Positions 11,337-21,907 of a stretch of DNA of 64,000 bases are shown here, piece after piece; the stretch's first letter is position 1, and each line of letters starts with the position of its first letter. The stretch is from Cordia subcordata (Eukaryota > Streptophyta > Magnoliopsida > Boraginales > Cordiaceae). Below the pieces are notes generated by a model. It saw only the letters and a list, made by a program, of their open reading frames with translations, did no database searches and was not told the DNA's origin. A program made the translations under genes and the position numbers. Location: NCBI GenBank assembly GCA_028554755.1, contig JAPTOF010000055.1:26330-90329 (forward strand), read 5' to 3'.

Positions 11337-12875
11337 ATGACGGCCGCACTCGCGAGCCGCGCGGCCAGAATCCGACATGCCAACGCCTTGCTGCCTATAC
11401 AACACATTGCGAAGCCTCCAGGTCTAGCGACACGCCCCCAGTCGCGCCTGCAAAGCACCAACCACAACCACAACCACTTCGTCACCCGCCAAGATTCCTC
11501 CCCCTACGATGACGACCCATCCTACTGCGGCATGGAATTCTCCTTCGCCGCGAAAGACAACTTCGCGACACGCGACCTCCCAACGCAATGCGCCTCCAAG
11601 ATCCTCGGCAACTACCCCTCGCCCATCGAAGCGACGATAGTCAAGCAGCTGCGCAGTCACGGCGGACGATTGGTGGGCAAGACAAACATGGATGAGTTTG
11701 GCATGGGGTCGCATTCGTATTACTCTGCGCATGGACCGGTCCGGAATCCGCTTGATGAGACCTTGTCGGCTGGTGGAAGCTCTGGTGGGAGTGCCGTGGC
11801 CGTCGCTCTTGGAGATGCGGACGTTGCACTAGGGACGGACACTGGCGGTTCGATCAGACTACCCGCCGCGTACACGGGCTGTGTTGGGTACAAGCCGAGC
11901 TATGGGATGCTTTCAAGGTACGGCGTCGTGCCATACGCGAATTCCCTAGACACAGTTGGGTTTCTGAGTAAGACGGCCAAGTTCCTATGCGACGGCATCT
12001 TCCCTATGCAGGGACTCAATGAGCATGGACGCGATCTGCTAGACCCAACGTCATTATCCGAAAAGTCGCGAAGGCGGTGCAACGACGCGCAACTGCAGAA
12101 GCTGGGCGACCTTACGCAGATTACTGTTGGAATTCCAAGTGAATACAACATCGAGGAGCTCGATCCCGCGATCCGAGCTGCCTGGACAGCTAGCGCCATG
12201 GCGCTTGCAGAGAAGGGTGTCAACATCGTCCCAGTCTCACTGCCGAGGACAAAGGAGGCGTTGAGCGCATACTACGTCTTAGCACCAGCCGAGGCCTCAT
12301 CCAACCTTGCAAAGTACGATGGTGTACGTTACGGTGTGCGCAGCGAGGAGAGCGACGCGGCCGGCGAGACACTATACTCCGAGACGCGAGGCAATGGGTT
12401 CGGCGGGGAGGTCAAACGGCGTATCTTGCTCGGAACGTACAGTCTCAGTTCTGAAGCTATGGACAACTATTTCATCCAAGCGCAGAAAGTAAGACGGTTG
12501 GTACAGAGGGACTTTGATCGTGTCTTTAGACTTCCAAATCCGCTCTACGAGGCTGAGCCTTTCGATCTGAGCGACATGGCCGAGACTACCGGCTTAGAGG
12601 ACAAGCGAGGTCCGGCACAGATCGACTTTCTGCTGTGTCCCACGGCACCAACGTTCCCGCCCAAGCTCAGCGACATTGAGGCGCAGAGCAGTGTGGATAG
12701 CTACATGAACGATGTTTTCACGGTGCCAGCGAGCTTGGCTGGATTGCCAGCTGTGAGTGTGCCAGCAAGGACGGAAGGGAAGCTGCCAGCTGGTATGCAG
12801 CTGATAGCACAGTACTGGGATGACCATAGGTTGTTGCAGATGGCTCAGCAGGTGGAGGAGTTGATGGCGCCATGA
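11337..12875 (+). CDS. HER2: Mitochondrial glutamyl-tRNA(Gln) amidotransferase subunit A
   Basis: A single exon encodes 512 aa. The amidase-signature domain is complete: the base Lys in FAAKDNF (about K73), the Gly/Ser-rich GGSSGGSAVA with the cis-Ser (about 148-149), and the nucleophile Ser in TDTGGSIRLPA (about S172). The subunit frees ammonia from glutamine to convert Glu-tRNA(Gln) to Gln-tRNA(Gln) together with GatB and GatF in mitochondria. The first 50 residues are rich in Arg, Ala, Gln and His and low in acid, as in a mitochondrial presequence. The gene ends tail to tail with PRP38. Other amidases share the fold, but the KTNMDEFGMG motif is typical of GatA. Confidence 0.93.
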   Translation: MTAALASRAARIRHANALLPIQHIAKPPGLATRPQSRLQSTNHNHNHFVTRQDSSPYDDDPSYCGMEFSFAAKDNFATRDLPTQCASKILGNYPSPIEATIVKQLRSHGGRLVGKTNMDEFGMGSHSYYSAHGPVRNPLDETLSAGGSSGGSAVAVALGDADVALGTDTGGSIRLPAAYTGCVGYKPSYGMLSRYGVVPYANSLDTVGFLSKTAKFLCDGIFPMQGLNEHGRDLLDPTSLSEKSRRRCNDAQLQKLGDLTQITVGIPSEYNIEELDPAIRAAWTASAMALAEKGVNIVPVSLPRTKEALSAYYVLAPAEASSNLAKYDGVRYGVRSEESDAAGETLYSETRGNGFGGEVKRRILLGTYSLSSEAMDNYFIQAQKVRRLVQRDFDRVFRLPNPLYEAEPFDLSDMAETTGLEDKRGPAQIDFLLCPTAPTFPPKLSDIEAQSSVDSYMNDVFTVPASLAGLPAVSVPARTEGKLPAGMQLIAQYWDDHRLLQMAQQVEELMAP

Positions 12876-13169
12876 AAGGCTTTTGTCACGATTGTATGTA
12901 AATCTACTGTAACATATACAGGACGTCGCATTGGCGCGACAAGTTGGCCAACTTCTTCTGTACCTAAGTACTCCGTGATGCTTGGATCCTTTGTTGGATA
13001 TCTCGCGGCTGCGGGATCTGAGTGTCGGGACGCCTCGTGGCCTCGTGGACTGCCGCCGTCGGTTGCGCATTGAGAGTTCTCTCGCGGAAGGGCTCTGAGC
13101 GATTTGCGCCGCTGACTGAGCCGAAGGGTACTGTCGTTGTTTGCACTGGAAAGCTGATCTTCAGACTTT

Positions 13170-13922
13170 TCAAGGCGATCGACTGCGCGTTCTCGGCCGC
13201 TCCTCATCCACATCCATTTCCTCCTTAACCTCGACCTCACCCTCGCTCGCGTCGCCATTGACCTGCTCTCCATTCGTAGCATCCTCATCACTCTCTTCCA
13301 GCAGATCCTCAATATCACCCAATGGGCTCACTCGCGGCTCCAACACCTCCAATTCTTCCAAGATCTCCCTCTTCGTAATCATCTTGAAACTGGTCGCGCA
13401 AACACGTTCCTTCGTTAAGAGCTCATCCACGAACTCATCCATGTACGTCAACGAAGTCCCCACGCGCTTCTTTCTTCTCAACTTCCTCTTATCCGCAAGG
13501 AAGGGTTCTAACATCTCGTAAACCTCTTTCGAAGCTCTCGTCATACGCACGTAGAACACAGCCAGTGCCCGCAAGTATTTAAAGTTCTCGCCGCCATGTT
13601 GTAGATATTCCTGTATAACCTCATCGCTAGGTCCCAGCTCTAACAACTTGAAGGCAAGACACAAGAAGGGACTGGGCTTCTGCTCCATACCGAGCGTACC
13701 GGCGATGAAGCTGACGTGCTCGACGACGCGATCGATGATGTCGGCTTCGTTGACAGCGAAACATTGCTCTTTGTAGAAGTACGAGTCGACGATGCGGTCC
13801 ATGACGGCCTTTTCCATGATCTTGGCGGGGTTGACGCCGTTCGGGGCGAGGGCTGCGGAGGAGCCGCGCTCGTCGCGAAAGCGGCGCGCGTCGGCCTGAA
13901 CGGTTTCGGACTGTTGTGCCAT
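13170..13922 (-). CDS. PRP38: Pre-mRNA-splicing factor Prp38
   Basis: A single exon encodes 250 aa. The PRP38 domain fills residues about 20-185, with VNPAKIMEKAV, SPFLCLAFKLLEL, FKYLRALAVFYVR and the TYMDEFVDELL region, all characteristic. Prp38 belongs to the U4/U6.U5 tri-snRNP and is needed for spliceosome activation in the nucleus. The tail is acidic and ends in RTRSRSP, a short RS-like stretch. A C-terminal intron with a longer RS tail cannot be excluded, since an open frame overlaps the end. The gene is divergent from the small membrane-protein gene at 14224, with about 300 bp of shared promoter. Confidence 0.94.
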   Translation of the reverse strand: MAQQSETVQADARRFRDERGSSAALAPNGVNPAKIMEKAVMDRIVDSYFYKEQCFAVNEADIIDRVVEHVSFIAGTLGMEQKPSPFLCLAFKLLELGPSDEVIQEYLQHGGENFKYLRALAVFYVRMTRASKEVYEMLEPFLADKRKLRRKKRVGTSLTYMDEFVDELLTKERVCATSFKMITKREILEELEVLEPRVSPLGDIEDLLEESDEDATNGEQVNGDASEGEVEVKEEMDVDEERPRTRSRSP

Positions 13923-14223
13923 ATTGTGCGACTGGCGAGGGAACGAGGCTGGTCGTGATGTGGTTTATAGTAGAGGTGGGGTGTGACGTTGGCGGTTGGC
14001 ATGCGTGAGGTTCTGGATAAATTTAGGACGATAAGATTGTTGCTGGGCCGACGGGGCGGATGTCAACACTCTCACATGCTTTATGCTCTACGCCGGCCAA
14101 CTTCATGCGCAACTCAATTCTCCACGCCGCATCAATTACTTCTCAACATTATTGCTATCATCATCCATCATCGAATTCGCTCCAGCTCTATTGCTATCGA
14201 ACATCATATCGTCAATTGCGACC
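13923..14223. promoter_or_regulatory. Bidirectional promoter between PRP38 and the gene at 14224
   Basis: About 300 bp separate two divergent start codons, so the promoters must be shared or overlap. No TATA box stands out. Confidence 0.5.
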
Positions 14224-14904
14224 ATGCGTCGCGTCTTGCTCACGCCATCACAAGTCTCCGTGCTGGTCACGAGCCTCGTCGGTAAGCCGCATTCCAAACC
14301 CTCGCACAAGAATTGTATCAGACTAACAAACATTCTTCTCTCCCAAATAGTCATTTCTTGCACAGTCGCGCTCTTTCTGAGCGGTTACGTAATCCAGCAA
14401 CGAACGTTGCGCGACCTTCGATCCGCGATTAAGCCGCGAACTCCAAGGCCCAGGCCCGCGCCACAACCGCAGTTTTACCTGCCGCAGCAGTTTCGAAAGA
14501 CGAGGACGCTCGAAGATGGGACGATTGTAGATGTTGAGGAGGGGCAGGAGGAGGGTCCACTAGTGGCGCAAGAGGAGGAAGTGCGGAATGTACCAGATGA
14601 GCAGGTTGTCGAAGTTGAAATTACTCACCCCGACGTTGGCATCGAACCACAGCAGCTGGTTCACAACGAGGAAGGAAATACTGAGAAGAAGGGCTCAGGG
14701 GAAGCTTCAAGTGCACAGATCGCTATGATGGAAGCCTTGCAATCACAATCAGCACAGAAGTCATGGGCAGTGGAACATACGGATCCGCTGGCTAATAGCA
14801 AGGTGCCAGTCTCGAGGGCGGAAAGGAGGAGACTTATAAAAGACGAGATACATAGATTGTCGACTGGGAACGAGAAGGTTTACTATCAACGAAGGCTATG
14901 GTAG
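14224..14904 (+). CDS. Small membrane protein of unknown function
   Basis: Exons are 14224-14281 and 14351-14904, giving 203 aa. The intron (14282-14350; GTAAGC ... CAAATAG) is 69 nt, a multiple of three without a stop, so retained transcripts would also be translatable. Joining gives one hydrophobic segment at residues about 9-30, then a basic, Pro-rich linker and an acidic central part. The C-terminus is charged (RAERRRLIKDEIHRLS). The layout fits a single-pass, possibly mitochondrial inner-membrane protein, but I do not recognise a family. An upstream in-frame ATG at 14083 would add 47 residues and is less likely. Confidence 0.72.
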   Translation: MRRVLLTPSQVSVLVTSLVGKPHSKPSHKNCIRLTNILLSQIVISCTVALFLSGYVIQQRTLRDLRSAIKPRTPRPRPAPQPQFYLPQQFRKTRTLEDGTIVDVEEGQEEGPLVAQEEEVRNVPDEQVVEVEITHPDVGIEPQQLVHNEEGNTEKKGSGEASSAQIAMMEALQSQSAQKSWAVEHTDPLANSKVPVSRAERRRLIKDEIHRLSTGNEKVYYQRRLW

Positions 14905-15058
14905 GTCGGATATCAGCTGCTCATAACAAAACAAGACTCTCTAGCTTTGCTCCCATCTTTGCGTCCACATGTGTGTTTTTGAGAGACATCTCAGGGAATA
15001 CGTGCTTTAGCACTGTTACTACACCATCCCAAATTTCAGGAAAACTTTTGCAAGACCT

Positions 15059-16678
15059 TCAAGCCACATCCCCAGAAGAGAAACTAGAAATTGTTAAACC
15101 GTGGCGCGTATCTAGGTCAATCGTTTCTGTTGGACCCAACCACTCTAACCACTCTGAATCGGCGGAAAGGCCGACGTAAGAAGCCGCAGGGTGGTTTGTG
15201 TAATGAGTAAAATGGCAATCATACAACCCAAAATCTGGTAGGCGCAGGTCGCTTATTGCGTCACTTCCGTCCATACACTTGAGCATATTGGTGTCCACGA
15301 TGAACTCAGGTGCTTTATAGGTGATCCTCGTCTGAGCTAAAAGAGCACCAAGCAAAAGCTGTGGCTCATCGCCCAAGGTAGCCTGTTGGCCGGAGCTGTA
15401 TGCATTTGCGCGATCCCAAATTAGGCGAGAACCATGGGTGTCGCCATGCAAATGTCGCATTGAGCCGAGCTCTGCAAGAATCTCACATCGATTCGTGTTC
15501 GAAAATTCCGGCTCGGATATCCCGAGATTTACGACACCTGTACTGCGTGTCATCTGATTCGATACGTGGTCGAAGAGGTCCCAAAATGTGGGCTTTCTGG
15601 TGCTATCCCCTATATTCTTGGGGACAGACTTGACAAATGCGTCCGTCATAATCTTCAAGATGCTGAGCTGGAGACCCTCATATGCTGACTCATTTTGGAT
15701 CAGCCTGGTGGCGTTTTGAAATACGACGCTGTATGGGTGTCTCGGTCCAAGCGATGAGCGGTAAAGCTCGCTAATATACTTCACCAAGTGACGAGCAAGA
15801 GCAGCGTGATCGATGATGACGTTTCCGGTGCCCAATATGCTGAAAATATTGAGGAAAACTCCATCCGGATCTTGAGAGATATCTTTGCGCATCTCCTGGC
15901 AAGCTCTATGCATGAGCTGCCACCCACCGTTGTCTGTAACATCTCGTAGGTCAAATTCAAACAAAGCGTAGTAAATCATCCATGGCGATCTCGGTATGTC
16001 CGCAAAGCTCCATCGCATGTGTGTGCTGTCGAAAGATTCTAGAGCATGTATGGATAGCTCCATAAAACCACTATCATCCCCATTTCGAAAGGCTCTTGGG
16101 ATGGCACAGTCGACGACAGCGAACCCGCGTTGGGGCAGAAAGTTGTCGGTCCAATGGTCAATCACAGACTTTCTTGGAGAAGTCTGCTGAAGTTTGGCCT
16201 TAAGATGTGGGTGGTCATCCAGATATCTTTGCAGTTTTGCCGTAGTGATGTTCTCGCCCCACCGGTACAGCTCGACAGGCTTTCCAGCGGCTTTGCGAAA
16301 AGCTTTGATGCGTATCAGTGCTTCAGCTTCGTCAGCTTGAAGGAACTTAGTCACATTCCAAGCTTTGAACCGATATTTATACATCTTCTCCCTTGAAACT
16401 GATCAGAAAACGCGCAAACGTGAAGACGAGAGGGTTCCTAATAGCACTCACGTAGCCAGCAAATGGTGCTCTGTTGCCATGAAAGCTCGAATGGCTTTCA
16501 AACTCATACGATCTCGAATATATTTCTGAGAAATGAGTTCTTGGTGTTCAGACCAGTCTTTGTGTGTGAACCGACAAGGTTGGGGATGCCGCGCACTGCT
16601 AATGTTGGGCGTGTCCTGGTCTGGAACGTTGATGTCTCCTCCAAGGACCTGCTGACAACTTGGTGGAAAAGGATTCAT
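15059..16678 (-). CDS. Clr5-domain protein
   Basis: Exons are 16678-16452 and 16391-15059, giving 519 aa. The intron uses GTGAGT and the acceptor TTTCAAG, and it falls inside the domain: the spliced text KDWSEHQELISQKYIRD ... LLATEKMYKYRFKAWN (residues about 40-88) is a Clr5 domain, found at the N-terminus of many filamentous-fungal proteins. The nearer acceptor at ATCAG gives a stop, so the model is well constrained. The remaining 430 residues show no clear motif; they may be helical repeats of the kind often paired with Clr5. Named after fission yeast Clr5, a silencing factor, the domain may bind DNA. Family known; role unknown. Confidence 0.82.
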
Positions 16679-18439
16679 GATGTACTCAATATGGAAGGGA
16701 AAAGTCTTTTTCAGCTAATGAATACAAATGCGAGAAATACTGGGGGTCGGAGGGGACACAACGCCTCTTATGCTTCCGGTGACGAGGCTGGAGCCGTTCT
16801 CGAAGTACAATGGACGATACACAACGAAAGTACGATGCATGAGCTGCGCCGGAGGCTGGGCTAACTTCTATGCACTCGAAGTACTCCTGGCCAATAGCTT
16901 TTGCGGGCTTTCAAAACCAACGTTGTGGTGGCTGCAGATCAGACCAATAGCAACAGAAGTACCAGCACACTGCTGCGGCCGCATTTGGGCCCGTTGACGA
17001 TCTGCATTGAACAATGCTCTGGTTATCAAGGATGCCCCAAGAAAATATTCCGAATCACTCTACGAAGTACCGAACGTACTCTGTAGTGGGGGCGTGGGAC
17101 ACAAGCAGCAGCCGTGTTTCCGGCACTTGGCCACGGTGAGCGAAAGGTAGCTTGAAAGTGCCAATTGAAAAGAGACACCATACCCTCTTTCAATATATTC
17201 TTTCCATGAAGCTGGCTAGATGCGCCACGTGTGTCTCTGTTCTCGAAAAGACGCGCTGCACAACTCATGCATCTTAAGCGAGCAAAACAGACCCGCGCGT
17301 GCGACAGTCGACCACAATTTAGAGATTTTAGGGAGGAGTACTTGCTGATACTCATCACCCTGGAGCCCGATTCGAAATTTACTGGTTCTGCCTCCGCTTG
17401 GTAATGTGCGTCCACTGTCCATGTTCGTTGAGAGATGCGGACCGTAGATGCGCCCCGCGCTCAGCCCACGGCCGCCCCGTTCTTTGCTACCCCTGAGCAC
17501 ATCATGAGGACATATAAAGGCAAGAGAAATTCCATACTCGGCAAATAACCTTTTCAAGTCAGATTCCTTACATTGATCTCTTGTAAGTGTCATTGTTCGC
17601 TCCGCTTGCAGCGCATCGAGATAACCAACCCCGTTGAGCAACGTACGCCCAAACAAGTTGCCCCTAGGGACTCAAGGGACTGTAATTCACGAGCTACAAT
17701 CCATAAGGATCACATAGTTTTCCACTTCATTGAGCTTCTGACCCTATGGGAACATGCTAAGTGGAGAGATTCTTTCCTACTATATTACCCTTGCGAGTAC
17801 TGACCCGCCTAGCGTGGAGCGGTACTGCTGGGCTCTGTAAGATGCCTGTGGACTGTATCTGAGGGTGCTAGGCTCTGCAAGATTTTTCGTTTTTAAAAGG
17901 CTCACAGAGTACTACAATTCAGCTTTGTGTAATATTTGAGCTCGCGCAATGCAACATCGGAAAGACTCAGCCACTTGTACCATCTTCGGTCGCGAAGTCT
18001 ATCACCGCGGCTCGCTGAATGCAGGTCGCCGACAGATGGTCGCCGACCAGAAGGGTCCACTGGGAAAGGGACTCTAGGCGAGTGTTAGGGATTGACCGGG
18101 ATCATTCCCATTGCAGTAGGTATAAATACCACTCTTAGTGATGTTGGGGTATATCGGGCGACGATTTCATTGGCCATTATGCACGTGTTCGGGCAAGGTT
18201 GTGACCGAATCGACCCCTTGTTGCCCGAGTCCCCGATCGTGAAGTCGATGTCGTACTCTTAGTTTCACATTCGCTGCGTGTTCAATGATTTTTACCACTC
18301 ATATGAGCTACTAGAATTCGCAATAAGTACCCCTACAATCCGCTTGAAAACGCAACTTTGGATTTCGCCCTATTTTAGACGGTTGATCTTACGGTCTCCT
18401 CTCCCAACCGCCAGGGTCCAACTAAAACCCACACTTGAG
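16679..18439. other. Intergenic region without a supported gene
   Basis: About 1.8 kb. Minus-strand frames at 17216-17656 and 17026-17415 are open but lack motifs, splice partners or protein-like composition. The right part is the promoter of the surface-protein gene. Confidence 0.5.
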
Positions 18440-19352
18440 ATGGTTTCGACCAAGATCGCAGCTGTCGCGCTCTTCGCTGGGCTCTTACCGCAGACTTTTG
18501 CGCAAGACGACGACGGCAAGGCAAAATTCACGTATCCAAATCAGGATAATGGCCGGTTGAAGTTTTACGACAATACCGAAGTCGTCGTGGCCTTCGAATG
18601 CCCGAAGGAAACAGTCGACCTGAGGCTATTTTGTAGGGACGAGGATGATAGCAAAAAAGTCGAAGAAGGTATGCGAATGTCTCCGCGCTCTTCTTTCTTC
18701 CAAAATGAAAGGCTCTAACACGTATTTCGCAGTCGCGCTGTTCAAGAACGTGGCTTGTGCAGATGAAGAGTACAAATTCCGAGTCGATTTCGACTACTAC
18801 GCCTTTCGATGTTGGCTTAATATGAGAGACAACGACGGGAGCAAAGATATAGGTGTCAACAGCGCTGGTTTCGAGCTTTCTAGGACAGCGGCCGACCAGA
18901 CGTTTGGACTAGACAGACCTACCGCTGTCTCGACTATAGCATCATCTTCGATACCATCATCGACCAAATCCTCGACTGAGAGCTCAACAGCCGACAGCCA
19001 ACCTGGAGACGACTCTGCGTCGACCAACGTCAATGGTGGGTTGAGCACTGGAGCAAAAGCAGGCATCGGAGTTGGCGTGTCCCTCGGCGTTCTAGGTGTT
19101 GCAGCCTTGATAGTGGCATTTTGCATTGTGCGGCGGAGAAAACAGCGAGGCGCAGCGAGCAACGAAGACTCGAGCTATGCACCCCGGCCAAATATTGGAA
19201 GCGAAATGGATGCAAGCGAGAGATTACATACGCCGGCTCGAGAGCCAGAGAAATATTTGCATCATGATGGGGCACCATATTTCGGAAACACGAACCACGC
19301 ACCACCGAGCGAATTGGCGGACACTGGGAGGCAACATCATGAGTTGCCGTAG
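18440..19352 (+). CDS. Single-pass surface protein with Ser/Thr-rich stalk (Mid2/WSC-like layout)
   Basis: Exons are 18440-18668 and 18733-19352, giving 282 aa. A signal peptide (VAALFAGLLPQTFA, cut after about residue 21) precedes an extracellular domain with several Cys residues (FECP, LFCRDED, NVACADE, RCWLN), suggesting disulphides. A Ser/Thr-rich stalk follows (SSIPSSTKSSTESST), then one membrane helix (GVGVSLGVLGVAALIVAFCIV) with a basic stop-transfer RRRKQR, and a cytoplasmic tail of about 70 residues. The arrangement resembles fungal cell-wall sensors and many secreted orphan proteins. No WSC Cys pattern is evident. ATG at 18440 was chosen because it starts the signal peptide. Confidence 0.82.
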
Positions 19353-20337
19353 GAAGCAACGTTCGCAAATCGACATGCAGCTTGAATATACGATAATGAG
19401 TACACGCTGTCGGAGTTTATCAACAGGATCAAACTGGTTCATTCAGGAGAGCGAGTCTGTTGGAGGTGTGTCTCCGTGTGTTACTATTTGACCGATCAAT
19501 TAGAGGCTGAACATATCTCATCTCCAGATAATACCTTGAGAGAGTAGGAGACGTGGAACAAGCTAACACAAAGAGTGACGCTTGGCGGTATAAAAGCAGC
19601 AGCAGAGCCTAAACAAGACCTTTAATGAGACAGCTGGCAGAGCAGTATCGCACGGAAAAGCGAGTTCGCGTTCGCTTTGCTTCAAAGTTGAGAACCTTCA
19701 CGCGGGGAAAACAATCACTTCTCGACAACAAGCAAAAGCGTTTCCTACCTCCTTCACATTCAGGGGTTCAGGGGCTAGCCTCAAGAGGTCGGAAGATGGG
19801 GGCGACTGCATGAAGAGCTTACCCTGCACCATCAACGCAGTACGGGAACCTTGCTTGTTGTGCCTCCGCAAACATATTGCGCATCACTATTTGCTTCACT
19901 ATAATTGCATCTACATTGACTGTCTGGCAATGGAAGGCGCTATTTGACTTCAAGTAAAGTGCAACACCGTGCAATGTAATGTTAGAGTATTGGTGCTAGA
20001 GTTGTAGGACGTGGCGGGGCATCAGGTGGCTGCCGCCCGGTCCACCTACCAGTGCCGGCGAACATCTCAGGCTATAACAAGGCTGGCCCCGCCACGTCCG
20101 GACGCAGGGTACCTGGATTCCAAAAATATTGTCATTGCGTCCAACAAACAAACTTCAAGCACGCCCAAACAACAACTTGTTCGAGCATCGACCACGGCAA
20201 ATTTCAGTTCGAAAATCACATCGGCATCAAACCCGTCGCGAGAAGCTTCGAGTGTTTTCTATCAAGCGCAAGCTTTAGGTTTCACCAAGCTCCAACCCAT
20301 CCGAGTTCAGCGCGTTCAAGCCAGCGTCACACACACC
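19353..20337. other. Intergenic, promoter of NC2-beta
   Basis: About 1 kb. A TATA-like GGTATAAAAGC lies near 19588, followed at 19625 by a 62-codon frame rich in Arg and Lys that I do not regard as a gene. The region 20100-20337 is presumably the NC2-beta 5' UTR and promoter. Confidence 0.5.
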
Positions 20338-21315
20338 ATGTCGGATCACGAGTTTGGAGGTCAGTCTCTTCTTTGTCCCGTCGCGTCTGCGCGCACTTGC
20401 TGCAACACCTTCTCCCTTCAACGAAAGTATTCTTGATGAAGCTTGAGCTTGCGGTCTGGCAGGAGCCAGCAGCCGTGCGTGACGCGACCTCGCGCATCCG
20501 ATGTTGACGCCCTGCTGGACACGCATCGGACGGTCATCTCACGTTCATCTCATCTTGAACATCACCGCTCCCTTTTCCCACTTTACACTTATCGCGTTCG
20601 TTGGAGGATTTATAATCGCTTTTGCCTCGTGGGTGGTTGAGTTTCAACGGCCAAGTGCGCCTTGCGAAAGCTCATCATGGCTCACGTCAGCAACCAAGAC
20701 AAGTACTGGGCGAATTTCCACCTCGGACCCTGTTCGCTAGCTTTGATCAGTGTGGCTTATTCCACATGCTAACGACCTACCAGGTAACGATGACTTGTCT
20801 CTGCCAAAAGGTACGTACATGTGTGCTTGCGGGCGGCCACGCCGAGCCACACACCCAGTCGGAGTTGTCTAAGATACTAAATTCGCAGCAACCGTACAAA
20901 AGATCGTGAGCGAGATTCTGCCCGCGTCGACAGGAGTTGGATTTGCCAAGGAAGCCCGAGACCTGCTCATAGAATGTTGCGTCGAGTTCATCACACTCAT
21001 CTCCTCCGAGGCAAATGAGATCTCCGAGAAGGAAGCGAAGAAGACCATAGCGTGCGACCACATCACAAAGGCACTGGAGCAGCTTGGGTTCTCAGACTAC
21101 GTGCCCATTGTTATGGAAGCTGCCGCTGAGCACAAGGAGGTGCAAAAGGTTTGTCTTTTATCTTGACTCTCTCAAAGCTAGGAGACCCCGGCTGACCGCT
21201 TGAACAGGGCCGAGAGAAGAAGCAAGATAAGTTTGCAAACAGTGGTATGAGTATGGAGGAGCTCGCGCGGTTGCAGGAAGAGCAATTTGCGCAGGCCAGG
21301 GAGCGACATGGATGA
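20338..21315 (+). CDS. NCB2: Negative cofactor 2 subunit beta (Dr1 homologue)
   Basis: Exons are 20338-20359, 20784-20810, 20889-21148 and 21208-21315, giving 138 aa. The histone-fold core reads DDLSLPKATVQKIVSEILP ... ECCVEFITLISSEANEI ... EKKTI-type ... ALEQLGFSDY, the Dr1/NC2-beta pattern. The protein pairs with NC2-alpha, binds TBP on promoter DNA and blocks TFIIA and TFIIB. The first coding exon has 22 nt and the second 27 nt. The first intron is 424 nt, far longer than others here, with a GCTAAC branch site just before the CCAG acceptor. The C-terminal helix (EELARLQEEQFAQ) matches the family. Confidence 0.93.
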
Positions 21316-21907
21316 GGTTACAACTGGAATTGTAACAACTCGTATTCGGTATGGGTATAATGGTTAGAGATCTCTGTTTGCATCGTCGGGCGTTCACACA
21401 GGCTTTCCGCGCTTGAGGGAGGTAGACAAGGCGCAATACAAGCTTGCTTTACTGGTTCCAATCTCTCCCACGCCACATTATTTTGGAGGATGCCGGTGGA
21501 ACTTGACAAACAGATGTTTTGCTGAAGGGATCAAGCAATAAGGTACGGGGGTATGTATGTTGCTGACACCTGGCAGAGTCATTCGGGAGGCAGTCACATT
21601 TATAGCTGTGGTGCTGCTGTAAAGGCGCGCTATTCGCTGATTGACTTATTGTGACACCTATTGACGTAACCCCCCGCTATAAGGCACCGACATCTCTGAA
21701 CATTTTGCGATACAACAGCCGCCAGCAGCACCACCAGCACCTCAACGTACCGGCCCAATCCACCTACGCATACGCTTTTCCCCCTTATCAAACATCTTCT
21801 CCGGCTTCACCTCCATCATAGGCCGACGCAAGCGAGACCGCCACGGGCAACCGCAGCAGCGCAAAGGCGGAAAGGGACCCCGCCTCCCGCGCTGGCTCGC
21901 CCGCAAA
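21316..21907. other. Intergenic, promoter of the sirtuin gene
   Basis: About 0.6 kb, no supported gene. Confidence 0.6.

Noticed and set aside
17216..17656. 146-codon minus-strand frame
   Set aside because: No motif, splice partner or neighbour supports it, though it cannot be excluded.
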